DNA from: Streptococcus parasanguinis
GTDB lineage: Bacteria > Bacillota > Bacilli > Lactobacillales > Streptococcaceae
DNA length: 64,000 nucleotides
Reading direction: 5' to 3'
Assembly (NCBI RefSeq): GCF_031582885.1
Contig: NZ_CP133988.1
Coordinates: forward strand, 1,867,501-1,931,500
Position 1 is the first letter of the stretch, and every line of letters begins with the position of its first letter. The notes under the pieces were generated by a model that had not been told where the DNA came from, made no database searches, and saw only the letters and a program-made list of their open reading frames with translations. Shown piece by piece: positions 9,128-17,556 of this stretch. Made by a program: the position numbers and the translations under genes.

Positions 9128-9776
9128 CTCTTAGTTTCTCCAGTGTTTTCTCTCCGATTCCTGAAACATTCTTCAGATCATCCACTGATCGAAAAGGACC
9201 ATTTGCCTCGCGATAGGCGATAATGTCCTGGGCCCGTTTCTGGCCAATGCCTGATACTGTCTGGAGCTCTGATTCGGTCGCTCGATTCAAATGGACCTTG
9301 CCTGTTTTTTCTGCTGATGCTGACGAAGTTGCGGAACTTTCTGAACTTCCAAGTGCTGGAACATCCTCTCCTTCTTTAGCAACATAGATCACTGCTTCAT
9401 CGGAGAGTTTTTGCGCTAAGTTGACCGATTGGCTATTGGCATCTGCTGTCATCCCGCCTGCCTTATGAATGGCATCGTGGACTCTGCTATTGAAGCGCAA
9501 CTCATAGACACCTGGTTGTTTGACGGCTCCTTTGACATCGACCGTAATGATCTCGGGTGCATCAGACACAGAAGTCGCCGTCTTTTCTTCTTTGGAACTA
9601 GTGGTCTGCACCTTTTCTTTGCTCGAAGTTGAACTAGAAGCCTGATAAAGATCCGGTATAGTGGATGCACTTGACTGAGGTCGATGAAAAAGAAAATACC
9701 CTCCAAGTAAGAGTCCAATAGCAGTAAGAGCAAAAAAGAGTTTATATTCTTTGATTTTTTCGATGATATCCTCCAT
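9108..9776 (-). CDS. comEA: ComEA DNA receptor
   Basis: 222 residues. A membrane anchor at about 12-30 is followed by a Ser/Thr/Lys linker, an SLBB-like domain beginning TVDVKGAVKQPGVYELR near residue 78, a second Ser/Ala-rich linker, and a C-terminal helix-hairpin-helix pair (VHLNRATESELQTVSGIG and DDLKNVSGIGEKTLEKL) that binds double-stranded DNA. It hands DNA to ComEC. RBS AGAGGAGG precedes the ATG, with a CIN box just upstream. Confidence 0.95.
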   Translation of the reverse strand: MEDIIEKIKEYKLFFALTAIGLLLGGYFLFHRPQSSASTIPDLYQASSSTSSKEKVQTTSSKEEKTATSVSDAPEIITVDVKGAVKQPGVYELRFNSRVHDAIHKAGGMTADANSQSVNLAQKLSDEAVIYVAKEGEDVPALGSSESSATSSASAEKTGKVHLNRATESELQTVSGIGQKRAQDIIAYREANGPFRSVDDLKNVSGIGEKTLEKLRDAFTVD

Positions 9777-9799
9777 AAGAAACCTCCTCTCACTTTTAT

Positions 9800-9807
9800 T
9801 ATTCGTA
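9800..9807 (-). promoter_or_regulatory. CIN box (ComX/SigX promoter) of comEA
   Basis: The minus strand reads TACGAATA, the exact octamer recognised by RNA polymerase carrying the competence sigma factor ComX. It lies 24 bp upstream of the comEA ATG and is preceded by a T-rich tract, as in other late competence promoters. Confidence 0.85.
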
Positions 9808-9816
9808 AAAATAAAA

Positions 9817-9842
9817 AAAACTGAGAAAAACTCTCAGTTTTT
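9817..9842. terminator. Terminator between plsC and comEA
   Basis: AAAACTGAGA and TCTCAGTTTT arms of ten bases around AAAAC. It directly abuts the plsC stop codon. On the minus strand it ends plsC transcripts, leaving comEA dependent on the CIN box. Confidence 0.85.
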
Positions 9843-10589
9843 TTACTTGTTTTTCCGATGTTTGTCTGGATCCCATACAAAGCTTGCTAGGTAACTAAAG
9901 AGCAAGGTCAAGATGCCCACGACTAAGACAAGGGGAATCAAAAGGATTTTTAACAACCGAATCAAGATAAAAGGTTTTGTTGGGGTGTTGATCGCTTGTG
10001 CTTCCGCATCCAAGCGGTCAAACTCCTCTTGGATACGGCGAGCAACTTCTGCCACTCCTTCGTCATTCATCTTTTTAATATCCGAAATATCAATGGGATG
10101 TCCAAAGTTCATATCAATGCGTTCACCCGTTGCCAACCCTTTCAAGTCTCTTGGACCAGTATAAGTCACTGGCATGATACGGACCTTAGCCATTTTGGCA
10201 ATGATGGCAACACCGCCTTTGACGTCTTGAGAATGACGGCTTCCACTTGGGAACATAATCAAAGAACGGTTGCTCTTTTTCAGCATATTGACAGGATACT
10301 TAATGGCTTCTGCTCCTGGATTTTCACGGTCGATCGGAAAAGCCCCACACATGCGAATCCACCAGCCAAAAATACGATTGGTGAAGAGCTCTTTTTTCGC
10401 CATAAAAATAAACTGCTTTGGCTTGGTCGCAAAGGCCATATAGACCGGATCCCACCAAGTCCGGTGAGGCGATACCAAGATGTAGTTCTCTTCCCGATCT
10501 GGAATATTGTCCTTATGATGGTAATGGGCATTCCCATTTAAAACCCACAGAATAAAGGCAACAAGGCCACGTAAATAGGTATAAAACAT
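9843..10589 (-). CDS. plsC: 1-acyl-glycerol-3-phosphate acyltransferase
   Basis: 248 residues. It acylates lysophosphatidic acid at the membrane to give phosphatidic acid. The catalytic HX4D motif is in SPHRTWWDPVY (residues about 41-51) and the substrate-binding FPEGTR motif appears as FPSGSR. A C-terminal hydrophobic helix (about 205-235) is followed by a basic tail. Synteny with comEA-comEC is common in streptococci. The Glu-to-Ser change in the FP(E/S)G(T/S)R motif is tolerated in this family. Confidence 0.88.
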   Translation of the reverse strand: MFYTYLRGLVAFILWVLNGNAHYHHKDNIPDREENYILVSPHRTWWDPVYMAFATKPKQFIFMAKKELFTNRIFGWWIRMCGAFPIDRENPGAEAIKYPVNMLKKSNRSLIMFPSGSRHSQDVKGGVAIIAKMAKVRIMPVTYTGPRDLKGLATGERIDMNFGHPIDISDIKKMNDEGVAEVARRIQEEFDRLDAEAQAINTPTKPFILIRLLKILLIPLVLVVGILTLLFSYLASFVWDPDKHRKNK

Positions 10590-10748
10590 AGTTGTTCCTC
10601 AAATCCATTTCATTCGTCTCTCTACAAGATGTTCCATCCTGTAAAAGGTTCTTTCTTATTATACCGTATCCTGATTTTGACCGCAAACCTTTTTTAGATA
10701 AAAATTGTCTCAGCGGACCGATTCTAGATAGTCTTTTTCTCAAAAAAA

Positions 10749-10765
10749 TGATATCATATTGTCTA
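10749..10765 (+). promoter_or_regulatory. Extended -10 promoter giving a leaderless ATPase mRNA
   Basis: TGA-TATCAT forms an extended -10 (hexamer 10752-10757). The ATG at 10765 begins 7-8 nt after the hexamer, the usual distance to the transcription start. No Shine-Dalgarno can be seen before the ATG. A leaderless transcript is the simplest reading. Confidence 0.5.
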
Positions 10766-13104
10766 TGGAAACTATTGATTTAAAGGGCTTGTCCCTCAGT
10801 GAAGTCCGCAAGAAAATGGATCGCGGACAAACCAATGATTTTAAAACGAATACAAGTACCAGTACCTGGCAAATTATCAAGCGCAACGTCTTCACCTTGT
10901 TTAATACCTTAAACTTTGTGATTGCTCTGGCCTTGGCTGCTGTACAGGCTTGGAGCAATATGATCTTTTTCGCAGTCATCTGCTTCAATGCCATTACAGG
11001 GATCATGACCGAGATGCGCGCCAAGCGGATGATTGATAAGCTCAACCTCATGAGTCGTGAGCTAGTGACTGTCATTCGTGACGGGGAAAAAGATGCGATT
11101 CCACCAGAAAAGCTTGTTCTAGGTGATTTAATGCTTTTATCTTCGGGTGAGCAGATCCCTAGTGATGCCGAAGTCATGTCCGGTATCGCAGAAGCTAATG
11201 AGGCTATGCTGACTGGTGAGAGTGACCTGGTCTTAAAAGAAGTTGGTGATGAACTGCTTTCTGGAAGTTTTATCGCAAGTGGTCAAGTCTATGCCCGGGT
11301 CAAGCGAGTTGGGGCAAACAACTATGCCAACAAACTGATGATGGAAGCCAAAACCTTGAAGCCTATCAATTCGCGTATTCTCTATAATTTAGCGAAAATC
11401 TCTAGCTTTACTGGGAAAATTATCATCCCATTTGGCCTTGCCCTCTTCTTTGAAGCATTGTTGATCAAGATGCTACCGATCAAGGATTCTGTCGTGAATT
11501 CTTCCACAGCTCTCCTGGGAATGTTGCCAAAAGGAATTGCCCTACTGACGGTTACGTCTCTTTTGACGGCGGTTATTAAGCTCGGCATGCGCAAGGTCCT
11601 TGTTCAAGAAATGTATTCCGTCGAAACCCTGGCGCGTGTGGATACCTTGTGTCTAGATAAGACCGGGACCATCACTCAAGGGAAGATGACAGTCGAAGCT
11701 CTCCATAGCTTATCCGAACATTTTTCTGAGGAAACGATCCAGGTCATCCTCTCTGCTTACATGCAAAATAGTGAGGACACCAATCCTACTGCTCAAGCTA
11801 TTCGCAAGGCTTATGGGGAGTTGGAGCATGCTTATACTGCAGAAAACATTATTCCTTTCTCAAGTGATCGGAAATGGGGAGCCATGCACCTCTCCAATCT
11901 TGGCACCGTCTTTCTCGGTGCTCCTGAAATGCTCCTTCAAGAAAATCCAACTGCTGTCGTCGAAGCACAAGGCCGTGGATCGCGCGTTCTCGTCTTAGCC
12001 CACAGTTCAGAACAGATCAGCATGCAGGAATTGAAACTGCCTGAAAATCTTGAAGGGATTGCCGTTATTGAGATTACGGACCCCATTCGTGAAGGGGCTT
12101 CAGATACTCTTGAGTATTTGCGCTCTGAAGGCGTGGATCTTAAGATCATCTCCGGTGATAACCCTGTGACGGTCTCTTATATCGCTCAACAAGCGGGCTT
12201 CAGAAATTATGAGAACTACATCGATTGTTCCAAAATTTCTGATGATCAATTAGTGGATCAAGCAGAGGAAACAGCCATCTTTGGACGCGTATCCCCTCAC
12301 CAAAAGAAACTGCTCATTCAAACCTTGAAAGCAGCTGGTCGGACGACAGCTATGACTGGAGACGGGGTCAATGATATCCTCGCTCTTCGTGAAGCTGACT
12401 GCTCCATCGTAATGGCTGAAGGAGATCCTGCAACCCGTCAAATTGCAAATATTGTTCTTTTGAACTCTGACTTTAATGATGTTCCAGAAATTCTATTCGA
12501 AGGTCGTCGTGTGGTCAATAACATTGGGCGAATCGCTCCGATTTTCTTCATCAAAACGATCTATTCCTTCCTCTTGGCTATTATCTGTATCGCCAGTGCC
12601 CTTTTCTTCAACGTCAATTATTTGCTGATTTTTCCATTCATCCCTATTCAAATCACCTTAATTGACCAATTCGTCGAAGGATTCCCACCATTTGTGTTGA
12701 CCTTTGAACGCAATATCAAACCGGTTGAAAAACACTTCTTAAGACGTTCCCTTCTGTTAGCCTTACCAAGCGCCTTGATGGTCGTCTTTAGCGTCTTGTT
12801 CATTCGCCTTTGGGGAGCAAGCCATGGTTGGTCTGCAGCCGATATGTCTACTGTATCCTATTACTTACTTGGATCCATCGGTTTCCTATCTGTCATCCGT
12901 GCTTGCCTGCCACTAAATATCTGGCGAGCCCTCCTCATCCTCTTCTCTGTTGTAGGATTCTACGCGTCTGCGGTCGTATTGAAAAACTTGATCGAGATTT
13001 CACTCCTTACAGCCACTACTTTCCCAGTTTATCTGGCATTGATGGCCATCTTTACAGGAGTCTTTATCCTCACAACGATTCTACAAAAATATGAATTTGA
13101 TTAA
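10765..13104 (+). CDS. P-type cation-transporting ATPase
   Basis: 779 residues from the ATG chosen here; a TTG two codons upstream is also in frame. Motifs in order: actuator LTGES, phosphorylation site CLDKTGTIT, hinge TGDGVNDILALREADCSIVMAEGD (split across the P domain). Membrane helices lie at both ends. The protein is shorter than Ca-ATPases and resembles the CtpE-like or heavy-metal-lacking class; there is no N-terminal CxxC metal domain. The ion is unknown: calcium, magnesium or potassium-related roles are possible. It appears monocistronic, with a terminator after the stop. Confidence 0.85.
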   Translation: METIDLKGLSLSEVRKKMDRGQTNDFKTNTSTSTWQIIKRNVFTLFNTLNFVIALALAAVQAWSNMIFFAVICFNAITGIMTEMRAKRMIDKLNLMSRELVTVIRDGEKDAIPPEKLVLGDLMLLSSGEQIPSDAEVMSGIAEANEAMLTGESDLVLKEVGDELLSGSFIASGQVYARVKRVGANNYANKLMMEAKTLKPINSRILYNLAKISSFTGKIIIPFGLALFFEALLIKMLPIKDSVVNSSTALLGMLPKGIALLTVTSLLTAVIKLGMRKVLVQEMYSVETLARVDTLCLDKTGTITQGKMTVEALHSLSEHFSEETIQVILSAYMQNSEDTNPTAQAIRKAYGELEHAYTAENIIPFSSDRKWGAMHLSNLGTVFLGAPEMLLQENPTAVVEAQGRGSRVLVLAHSSEQISMQELKLPENLEGIAVIEITDPIREGASDTLEYLRSEGVDLKIISGDNPVTVSYIAQQAGFRNYENYIDCSKISDDQLVDQAEETAIFGRVSPHQKKLLIQTLKAAGRTTAMTGDGVNDILALREADCSIVMAEGDPATRQIANIVLLNSDFNDVPEILFEGRRVVNNIGRIAPIFFIKTIYSFLLAIICIASALFFNVNYLLIFPFIPIQITLIDQFVEGFPPFVLTFERNIKPVEKHFLRRSLLLALPSALMVVFSVLFIRLWGASHGWSAADMSTVSYYLLGSIGFLSVIRACLPLNIWRALLILFSVVGFYASAVVLKNLIEISLLTATTFPVYLALMAIFTGVFILTTILQKYEFD

Positions 13105-13135
13105 AAAAAGTTGAGAGAAAAACTCTCAACTTTTT
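13105..13135 (+). terminator. Terminator of the P-type ATPase gene
   Basis: AAAAAGTTGAGAG-AAAAA-CTCTCAACTTTTT, 13-base perfect arms with a built-in T tract, immediately after the stop. Confidence 0.92.
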
Positions 13136-13169
13136 ATGTTCTAACGATCTTTCCCCGAGCCTCTTTTCA

Positions 13170-13185
13170 TGCTATAATAGAGCCA
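13170..13185 (+). promoter_or_regulatory. Extended -10 promoter of a leaderless methyltransferase mRNA
   Basis: TGC-TATAAT: a perfect -10 hexamer at 13173-13178 with the extended TG. The ATG at 13185 starts exactly 7 nt after the hexamer, so the transcription start should coincide with the A of the start codon. There is no room for a Shine-Dalgarno. Confidence 0.7.
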
Positions 13186-13931
13186 TGACAGATATCGAAT
13201 TAAAAGACGGCGAGCGCGTCAACCAACTCTTTTCAAGTGATGTAAAAATCATACAAAATCGGGAAGTTTTTAGTTACTCCGTGGATAGCGTCCTGCTCTC
13301 GCGTTTTCCAAAATTGCCCAAGCGAGGATTGATCGTGGATCTCTGCGCTGGAAATGGAGCTGTGGGACTATTTGCAAGTACCCGAACAGAGGCTCAGATC
13401 CTTGGTGTAGAAATTCAGGAACGTTTAGCAGATATGGCTACCCGCTCGATTGCCCTCAATGGCTTGAACCAGCAAATGTCCATGATCACCGATGACCTCA
13501 AGCACTTGCCTCGACATATCAAGGGGAGTAAGGTGGATATTATCCTTTGCAATCCTCCTTATTTCAAGGTTGATGAGCATTCCAATCTCAATGAGAGTGA
13601 ACACTACCTCTTAGCCCGGCATGAAATTACCACGAATTTAGATGAGATTTGCCATGTGGCCCAGCGGGTTCTCAAATCAAATGGTCGCTTAGCGATGGTC
13701 CATCGTCCAGATCGCTTTTTAGATATCATCGAAACCATGAAGCGTTACAATCTTGCACCTAAGCGGATCCAGTTTGTCTATCCAAAAGTGACCAAAGAGG
13801 CGAATATGTTATTGATTGAGGCGATCAAGGATGGCTCACTGGATGGTTTAAAAATTCTGCCTCCTCTCTTTATTCACAATGAAGATGGCAGCTATACAGA
13901 CGAGATTCATGAGATCTACTATGGGAACTAA
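13185..13931 (+). CDS. TrmN6-like tRNA (adenine-N6) methyltransferase
   Basis: 248 residues, class I SAM-dependent fold. The SAM-binding loop is [15 protein letters not shown] (about residues 49-63). The catalytic motif NPPYF (about 125-129) is that of N6-adenine methyltransferases. The family modifies A37 of tRNA1-Val in Escherichia coli; the substrate here is inferred. The next gene, a GIY-YIG protein, overlaps it by 11 bp; this pairing is common in Firmicutes. Confidence 0.85.
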   Translation: MTDIELKDGERVNQLFSSDVKIIQNREVFSYSVDSVLLSRFPKLPKRGLIVDLCAGNGAVGLFASTRTEAQILGVEIQERLADMATRSIALNGLNQQMSMITDDLKHLPRHIKGSKVDIILCNPPYFKVDEHSNLNESEHYLLARHEITTNLDEICHVAQRVLKSNGRLAMVHRPDRFLDIIETMKRYNLAPKRIQFVYPKVTKEANMLLIEAIKDGSLDGLKILPPLFIHNEDGSYTDEIHEIYYGN

Positions 13932-14184
13932 GGCTTACATGTATGTTTTAGAGTGTGCGGATGGCTCCCTCTACACTGGCTACACCACGGATATCGAAAA
14001 ACGCTTAAAGACTCACAATGCTGGAAAAGGCGCCAAATACACACGGGCTCGCCTCCCCGTTAAACTTCTTTACAAAGAATCCTATCCAGATAAACCCTCT
14101 GCTATGTCTGCCGAGGCTCTCTTTAAAAAGAAATCACGCCAAGCTAAGCTAAACTATATCAAAAAAAACCGTCGGACTCCATAG
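13921..14184 (+). CDS. GIY-YIG domain protein (UPF0213/YhbQ type)
   Basis: 87 residues from the ATG at 13921; an upstream in-frame ATG at 13879 would lie inside the previous gene and I judge it unlikely. The core is [19 protein letters not shown] with the GIY-YIG-like pair YVL/YTGYT, then a conserved Arg/Glu region and a basic end. It is a single-domain GIY-YIG nuclease relative. No substrate is established for the bacterial family. It overlaps the methyltransferase gene and ends in a terminator. Confidence 0.85.
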   Translation: MGTKAYMYVLECADGSLYTGYTTDIEKRLKTHNAGKGAKYTRARLPVKLLYKESYPDKPSAMSAEALFKKKSRQAKLNYIKKNRRTP

Positions 14185-14196
14185 TCCAACGGTTTT
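14165..14196. terminator. Bidirectional terminator between convergent genes
   Basis: AAAACCGTCGGACT and AGTCCAACGGTTTT arms around CCAT, with A-runs on the left and T-runs on the right. It overlaps the GIY-YIG stop and serves the convergent epimerase gene as well. Confidence 0.9.
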
Positions 14197-14200
14197 TCAT

Positions 14201-15094
14201 TTACAAAATGGTGATACGGTACTGATGACTCCGTGTCTCTTGAGGGTCCAACTGGATCACACCTTTTTTGTCTTCGAAGAAATCGCCCTCTTCTGCAGAT
14301 GTGGAAATACCTGTCCAAGGCTCTAAGGCAATGAAGGGCCCCTTGTTATTAGTAGACCAAAGGACCAGATTTTCAAAATCTGCAAAATCAAATTCCAAAC
14401 CTTTACCTGATTTTTTCGAGATAAGCTTCACAGATTTAGAGGCTAACTGATCTAAAATAATGGCATCTTTTTCAAATAGTTCATGTCGCAAAGGTAGGCT
14501 ACGCTTATGATCGAAAAATGGCGTCCGCTGCAGGCGATCGACCAATCCAGTTTCTGTGAACAAGAGAGGGACGCTACAGCTTTCTTCTTTTTCAAAAATC
14601 AACTCGTAGTCTTCATAGTCTTCATCTGCTAAAAGGGGACAATGAAAGGCTGGATGCCCTCCAATGAAATAAGGCATGACTTGATCAGACTCTAGATTTT
14701 GTACACGATAGGTGATGGTGATTTCTTTCCCTTGTAATTCATAAACGATTTCAACTCGAAAATGGTAGGGATAATTTTGCAGGCTCTCTTCGTTAGAGGT
14801 GATTTCAAAGACAAGACGATGGTCTGTTTGTTCTTTGAGTTCAAACTCTCTCTTCCTAATGAGACCGTGTCTTGGCAGCTGACCGGTCTTCACTCCATCT
14901 TTTAGATGATACTGTACTTGGCCATTACGAACGCTTCCGCAAATTGGAAACAAAACAGGCGCTTGTCCTGACCAATACTCTGGATCCCCTTGCCAGAGAT
15001 ATTCTATGCCTTCTTTATTACGAATGGAGCTCAATTCCCCTCCAAATGTCTTACATTGTACTTCTAGATCATCGTTTTTTAATGCAATCACCAT
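14201..15094 (-). CDS. Aldose 1-epimerase family protein (LacX-like)
   Basis: 297 residues. Galactose-mutarotase fold; GGHPAFHCPL carries a conserved active-site histidine. The ATG at 15094 is preferred over an in-frame GTG three codons earlier because that GTG is part of the Shine-Dalgarno AAAGAGGTG. No sugar operon is adjacent, so the substrate cannot be assigned; other members act on glucose-6-phosphate or unknown sugars. It has its own promoter (TTGACA-16-TATAAT). Confidence 0.8.
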   Translation of the reverse strand: MVIALKNDDLEVQCKTFGGELSSIRNKEGIEYLWQGDPEYWSGQAPVLFPICGSVRNGQVQYHLKDGVKTGQLPRHGLIRKREFELKEQTDHRLVFEITSNEESLQNYPYHFRVEIVYELQGKEITITYRVQNLESDQVMPYFIGGHPAFHCPLLADEDYEDYELIFEKEESCSVPLLFTETGLVDRLQRTPFFDHKRSLPLRHELFEKDAIILDQLASKSVKLISKKSGKGLEFDFADFENLVLWSTNNKGPFIALEPWTGISTSAEEGDFFEDKKGVIQLDPQETRSHQYRITIL

Positions 15095-15133
15095 GGACGC
15101 CACCTCTTTATAATTGATATAGTTATTATATTC

Positions 15134-15161
15134 ATTATAACCTTTTAGCTAAGATTGTCAA
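15134..15161 (-). promoter_or_regulatory. Promoter of the epimerase gene
   Basis: Minus strand: TTGACA at 15156-15161, 16-bp spacer, TATAAT at 15134-15139. Both hexamers are perfect consensus, so this should be a strong housekeeping promoter. It points away from the small-RNA promoter about 50 bp to its right. Confidence 0.85.
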
Positions 15162-15208
15162 TTTTTATCTTTTTCGTTAAAAATTTTTAAAAATATAAGA
15201 AAAAAAAC

Positions 15209-15237
15209 TTGACAAAGCTTAGAAATAATTGTAAACT
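15209..15237 (+). promoter_or_regulatory. Promoter of the candidate small RNA
   Basis: TTGACA at 15209-15214, a 17-bp spacer, then TAAACT at 15232-15237. No ORF follows on this strand, but a strong terminator does about 130-150 bp later. Confidence 0.65.
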
Positions 15238-15243
15238 TAATAT

Positions 15244-15402
15244 GTTAACAGAAACATTCCGTTTTAGGAATCCGTTCTTTCTGTTTTCTGACTTTTTTAG
15301 GATGCTCCTTATCATGATACATTTTTTCTAAAAGAGTCAGTTATCATTTAGGTCTCCTTATAAATATACAAGGGTTAACAGCTAGTTAACCCTTGTATTT
15401 TT
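15244..15402 (+). ncRNA. Candidate small RNA with anti-Shine-Dalgarno loop
   Basis: About 155 nt, bounded by a promoter and an intrinsic terminator in the 350-bp gap between the epimerase and cshA genes. A 13-bp stem pairs 15288-15300 (CTGACTTTTTTAG) with 15328-15340 (CTAAAAGAGTCAG), with one U-G wobble. Its 27-nt loop carries GCTCCTTATCAT. A second CU-rich stretch, GGTCTCCTTATA (15351-15362), lies single-stranded before the terminator. Both could pair with ribosome binding sites, as do streptococcal csRNAs. No clean CiaR box (TTTAAG-N5-TTTAAG) is visible, so I do not call it a csRNA. Confidence 0.55.
15366..15402 (+). terminator. Terminator of the candidate small RNA
   Basis: Perfect 14-base arms, 15366-15379 and 15385-15398, with the loop AGCTA, followed by TTTTGATTTTC. 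No plus-strand protein gene precedes it, which is the main reason to infer an RNA gene. Confidence 0.85.
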
Positions 15403-15414
15403 GATTTTCATTAA

Positions 15415-15442
15415 AAAGACGGCCTATTGCTAGACCGTCTTT
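15415..15442 (-). terminator. Terminator of cshA
   Basis: Minus strand AAAGACGGTCTA-GCAA-TAGGCCGTCTTT followed by TTAATG. Twelve-base arms with one wobble pair, just after the cshA stop. Confidence 0.88.
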
Positions 15443-15447
15443 AGGAC

Positions 15448-17019
15448 TTATTTATCCCCTTTGTTGCGGATGACAAAGCCATTTTTCTTTTCATTAGAAG
15501 TACGATGAGGACGTTTGTTGCCTTTACCTTCAAAGTCTCGGCTATTTTTATTCGACTTGCGTTTGAAATCACGGCGTCCACCTTCACGGTCATCTCTGCG
15601 ATTTCGGTCACGGCGTTGGTCTCCACGACGGCCATTTCCACGGCCCCCTTTGCCTTTCCCACCAAAGCCACCACCAGATGGTTTAAATGGCAATGGTTTT
15701 TCACGCGCAATTTCAACTTCTGGAAGACTGTCTGGATCTTGAACGGTCAAGCTCAAGATATACATAGCCAGCTCTTCAGGAGTGAATTCTGCAGCCAATT
15801 TGCGAGCATCCTTACCAAACTTCTCAAAGTTCGTTCGGATTTTTTCATCCTCAAAGTCTCGCTCAATTTTCTTCAGCGCTATTTGTTTTTTCGCTTGGAA
15901 GGCTTCTGCTGCTGTTGCAGGTTTCATTCCCTTCATCCGCTTTTTAGTCAAGTTCTCAATGATTTGCAAATAGCCCATTTCATTTGGCGAAACAAAGGTA
16001 ATGGATTGCCCTGTTTTCCCAGCACGACCTGTCCGTCCGATCCGGTGAACATAGCTTTCTGGATCTTGTGGAATATCGTAGTTGTAGACATGGGTCACAC
16101 CTGAAATATCCAACCCACGTGCCGCAACGTCCGTTGCCACCAAGACGTCCAAGTTCCCATTTTTAAAGTCACGAAGTACACGAAGACGTTTGTTTTGATC
16201 CAAATCTCCGTGAATCCCTTCTGCTCGGAAACCACGGATCTTCAAGCCACGCGTCAATTCATCGACCCGGCGTTTCGTCCGACCAAAGACAATGGCAAGC
16301 TCCGGTTGCTCGACATCCATCAATCGAGTCATGGTATCAAACTTTTCGCCTTCTTTGACACGAATATAGTATTGATCGACCAAGTCCGTGGTCAATTCTT
16401 TAGCCGCAATCTTAACGTGTTCTGGCTCTTTCATAAACTGAACACCGATACGCTTGATCGCTTCTGGCATCGTTGCTGAAAAGAGCAAGGTTTGACGTGT
16501 TTCTGGAACACGGCTAATGATTGCTTCGATATCTTCCAAAAAGCCCATGTTGAGCATTTCATCTGCTTCATCCAAGATCAAGGTTTCAATATGATCGAGT
16601 TTCAAGGCCTTGCGCTTGATCAAATCTAGCAAGCGTCCAGGGGTTCCCACAACGATATGAGCACCTGACTTCAAGGCTTTGATTTGCTTTTCAATGCTTG
16701 ATCCACCATAGACAGAGCGGACTTTGACACCCTTGCTGCGTCCAAAACGGAAGAGTTCTTCCTGACTTTGAACCGCCAACTCACGCGTCGGAGCAATAAC
16801 AAGGGCTTGGATTACTGTGTTATCGACATCAATCTTCTCCAAAGTTGGAAGACCGAAAGCGGCTGTTTTACCAGTCCCTGTTTGCGCTTGACCGATGACA
16901 TCTTTTCCTTCAAGAGCCAACGGAATGGTTTGTTCCTGGATCGGGCTCGCTTCTACAAAGCCAGCTTTTTCGATTTCTGCTAATAATTCAGCAGATAAGT
17001 TAAATTCATTGAATTTCAA
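15448..17019 (-). CDS. cshA: DEAD-box RNA helicase CshA
   Basis: 523 residues. ATP-dependent RNA unwinding in mRNA decay and cold adaptation. Motifs in order: AQTGTGKT (I), PTRELA (Ia), DEAD (II), SAT (III), and [10 protein letters not shown] (VI). A C-terminal tail of about 80 residues is rich in Gly, Arg and Asp, typical of CshA RNA-binding tails. The start is a TTG at 17019, overlapping the TGA of a 26-codon leader ORF (TTGA), and its own Shine-Dalgarno is poor; translation is therefore probably coupled to the leader ORF. The leader of about 300 nt is rich in hairpins. Confidence 0.95.
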   Translation of the reverse strand: MKFNEFNLSAELLAEIEKAGFVEASPIQEQTIPLALEGKDVIGQAQTGTGKTAAFGLPTLEKIDVDNTVIQALVIAPTRELAVQSQEELFRFGRSKGVKVRSVYGGSSIEKQIKALKSGAHIVVGTPGRLLDLIKRKALKLDHIETLILDEADEMLNMGFLEDIEAIISRVPETRQTLLFSATMPEAIKRIGVQFMKEPEHVKIAAKELTTDLVDQYYIRVKEGEKFDTMTRLMDVEQPELAIVFGRTKRRVDELTRGLKIRGFRAEGIHGDLDQNKRLRVLRDFKNGNLDVLVATDVAARGLDISGVTHVYNYDIPQDPESYVHRIGRTGRAGKTGQSITFVSPNEMGYLQIIENLTKKRMKGMKPATAAEAFQAKKQIALKKIERDFEDEKIRTNFEKFGKDARKLAAEFTPEELAMYILSLTVQDPDSLPEVEIAREKPLPFKPSGGGFGGKGKGGRGNGRRGDQRRDRNRRDDREGGRRDFKRKSNKNSRDFEGKGNKRPHRTSNEKKNGFVIRNKGDK

Positions 17020-17096
17020 TTCTTTCTTCTTTCTAAAAAGTGGTGCGAAGCCACTTTATCACACTTCTTTTCAATGCGAAAACGCACTGATTGCAT
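17016..17096 (-). CDS. 26-residue leader ORF upstream of cshA
   Basis: ATG at 17094-17096, six bases after the Shine-Dalgarno AAGGAGA (17103-17109). The peptide starts [15 protein letters not shown] and ends in a basic tail, LERRKN. Its TGA overlaps the TTG start of cshA. The ORF contains a hairpin, 17037-17057 (arms AAAGTGG and CCACTTT), followed on the minus strand by a short T run. Its Shine-Dalgarno lies in a small stem GGAAG-GAGA-CTTCC. Function is inferred: translational coupling, possibly with attenuation. Not a known peptide to me. Confidence 0.65.
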   Translation of the reverse strand: MQSVRFRIEKKCDKVASHHFLERRKN

Positions 17097-17325
17097 AGGA
17101 AGTCTCCTTCCCGGTTACCTGTCGCAAGACTCATCTAAAGGAAAACCCAATCGTTTTTTTATGGAATTCCCTTCTGCGAAAAATGTTTTCGCACTAGCGG
17201 ATTTGGTTGATTAAAGTCGTTTTCCAAACGAAAAGACACCAAGATCCTCCTTGTGGGAGATTGACCAACATTCCTTTTCTAATTGTTCCATCTCACCAGC
17301 ATTTCTCTCATACAAGTTTGCAACT
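17020..17325 (-). promoter_or_regulatory. Long structured leader of cshA
   Basis: Between the promoter and cshA lie about 305 nt. A stable hairpin TGCGAAAA-CAT-TTTTCGCA sits at 17175-17193. The segment GTGCGAAAAC near its 5' arm can also pair with GTTTTCGCA inside the leader ORF (about 17076-17084), so two mutually exclusive folds exist. Such leaders suit a cold-shock or autoregulated helicase, whose own activity could change the fold. This is inference from the sequence. Confidence 0.5.
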
Positions 17326-17330
17326 TATCT

Positions 17331-17339
17331 AGTATAACA
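17331..17339 (-). promoter_or_regulatory. cshA promoter, extended -10
   Basis: The minus strand reads TGTTATACT: TATACT at 17331-17336 with an extended TG. The TTGACT at 17359-17364 is 22 bp away and too far to serve as a normal -35. Confidence 0.6.
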
Positions 17340-17521
17340 CAATGGACGACCAAATGATAGTCAAAGGAGAATAATTTTATTTTTTAGGAAAAATTTTTAA
17401 AAACTTGAAAATAGTCAAGAGGGCAGTTTCCCCTAGATTTAGCTGACTTTCTTCTGACACCGTTCAAGAATCCCTTTAAATAGGAGTATAAAAACTTCGG
17501 AAAAACTTTTTTTGGTAGTTC

Positions 17522-17550
17522 TTGCGTTTTTACAAATAAATATGTATAAT
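17522..17550 (+). promoter_or_regulatory. Promoter of the second RNA candidate
   Basis: TTGCGT at 17522-17527, 17-bp spacer, perfect TATAAT at 17545-17550. It drives the plus strand, on which no protein gene follows before the terminator at 17780-17807. Confidence 0.75.
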
Positions 17551-17556
17551 ACAGTT

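Noticed and set aside
15244..15402. cia-dependent csRNA
   Set aside because: Structure is similar, but no TTTAAG-N5-TTTAAG CiaR box lies at the promoter.
17020..17098. Upstream N-terminal extension of CshA
   Set aside because: The leader ORF is in a different frame from cshA and ends at an overlapping TGA. CshA begins at the TTG in front of the conserved KFNEFNLS.
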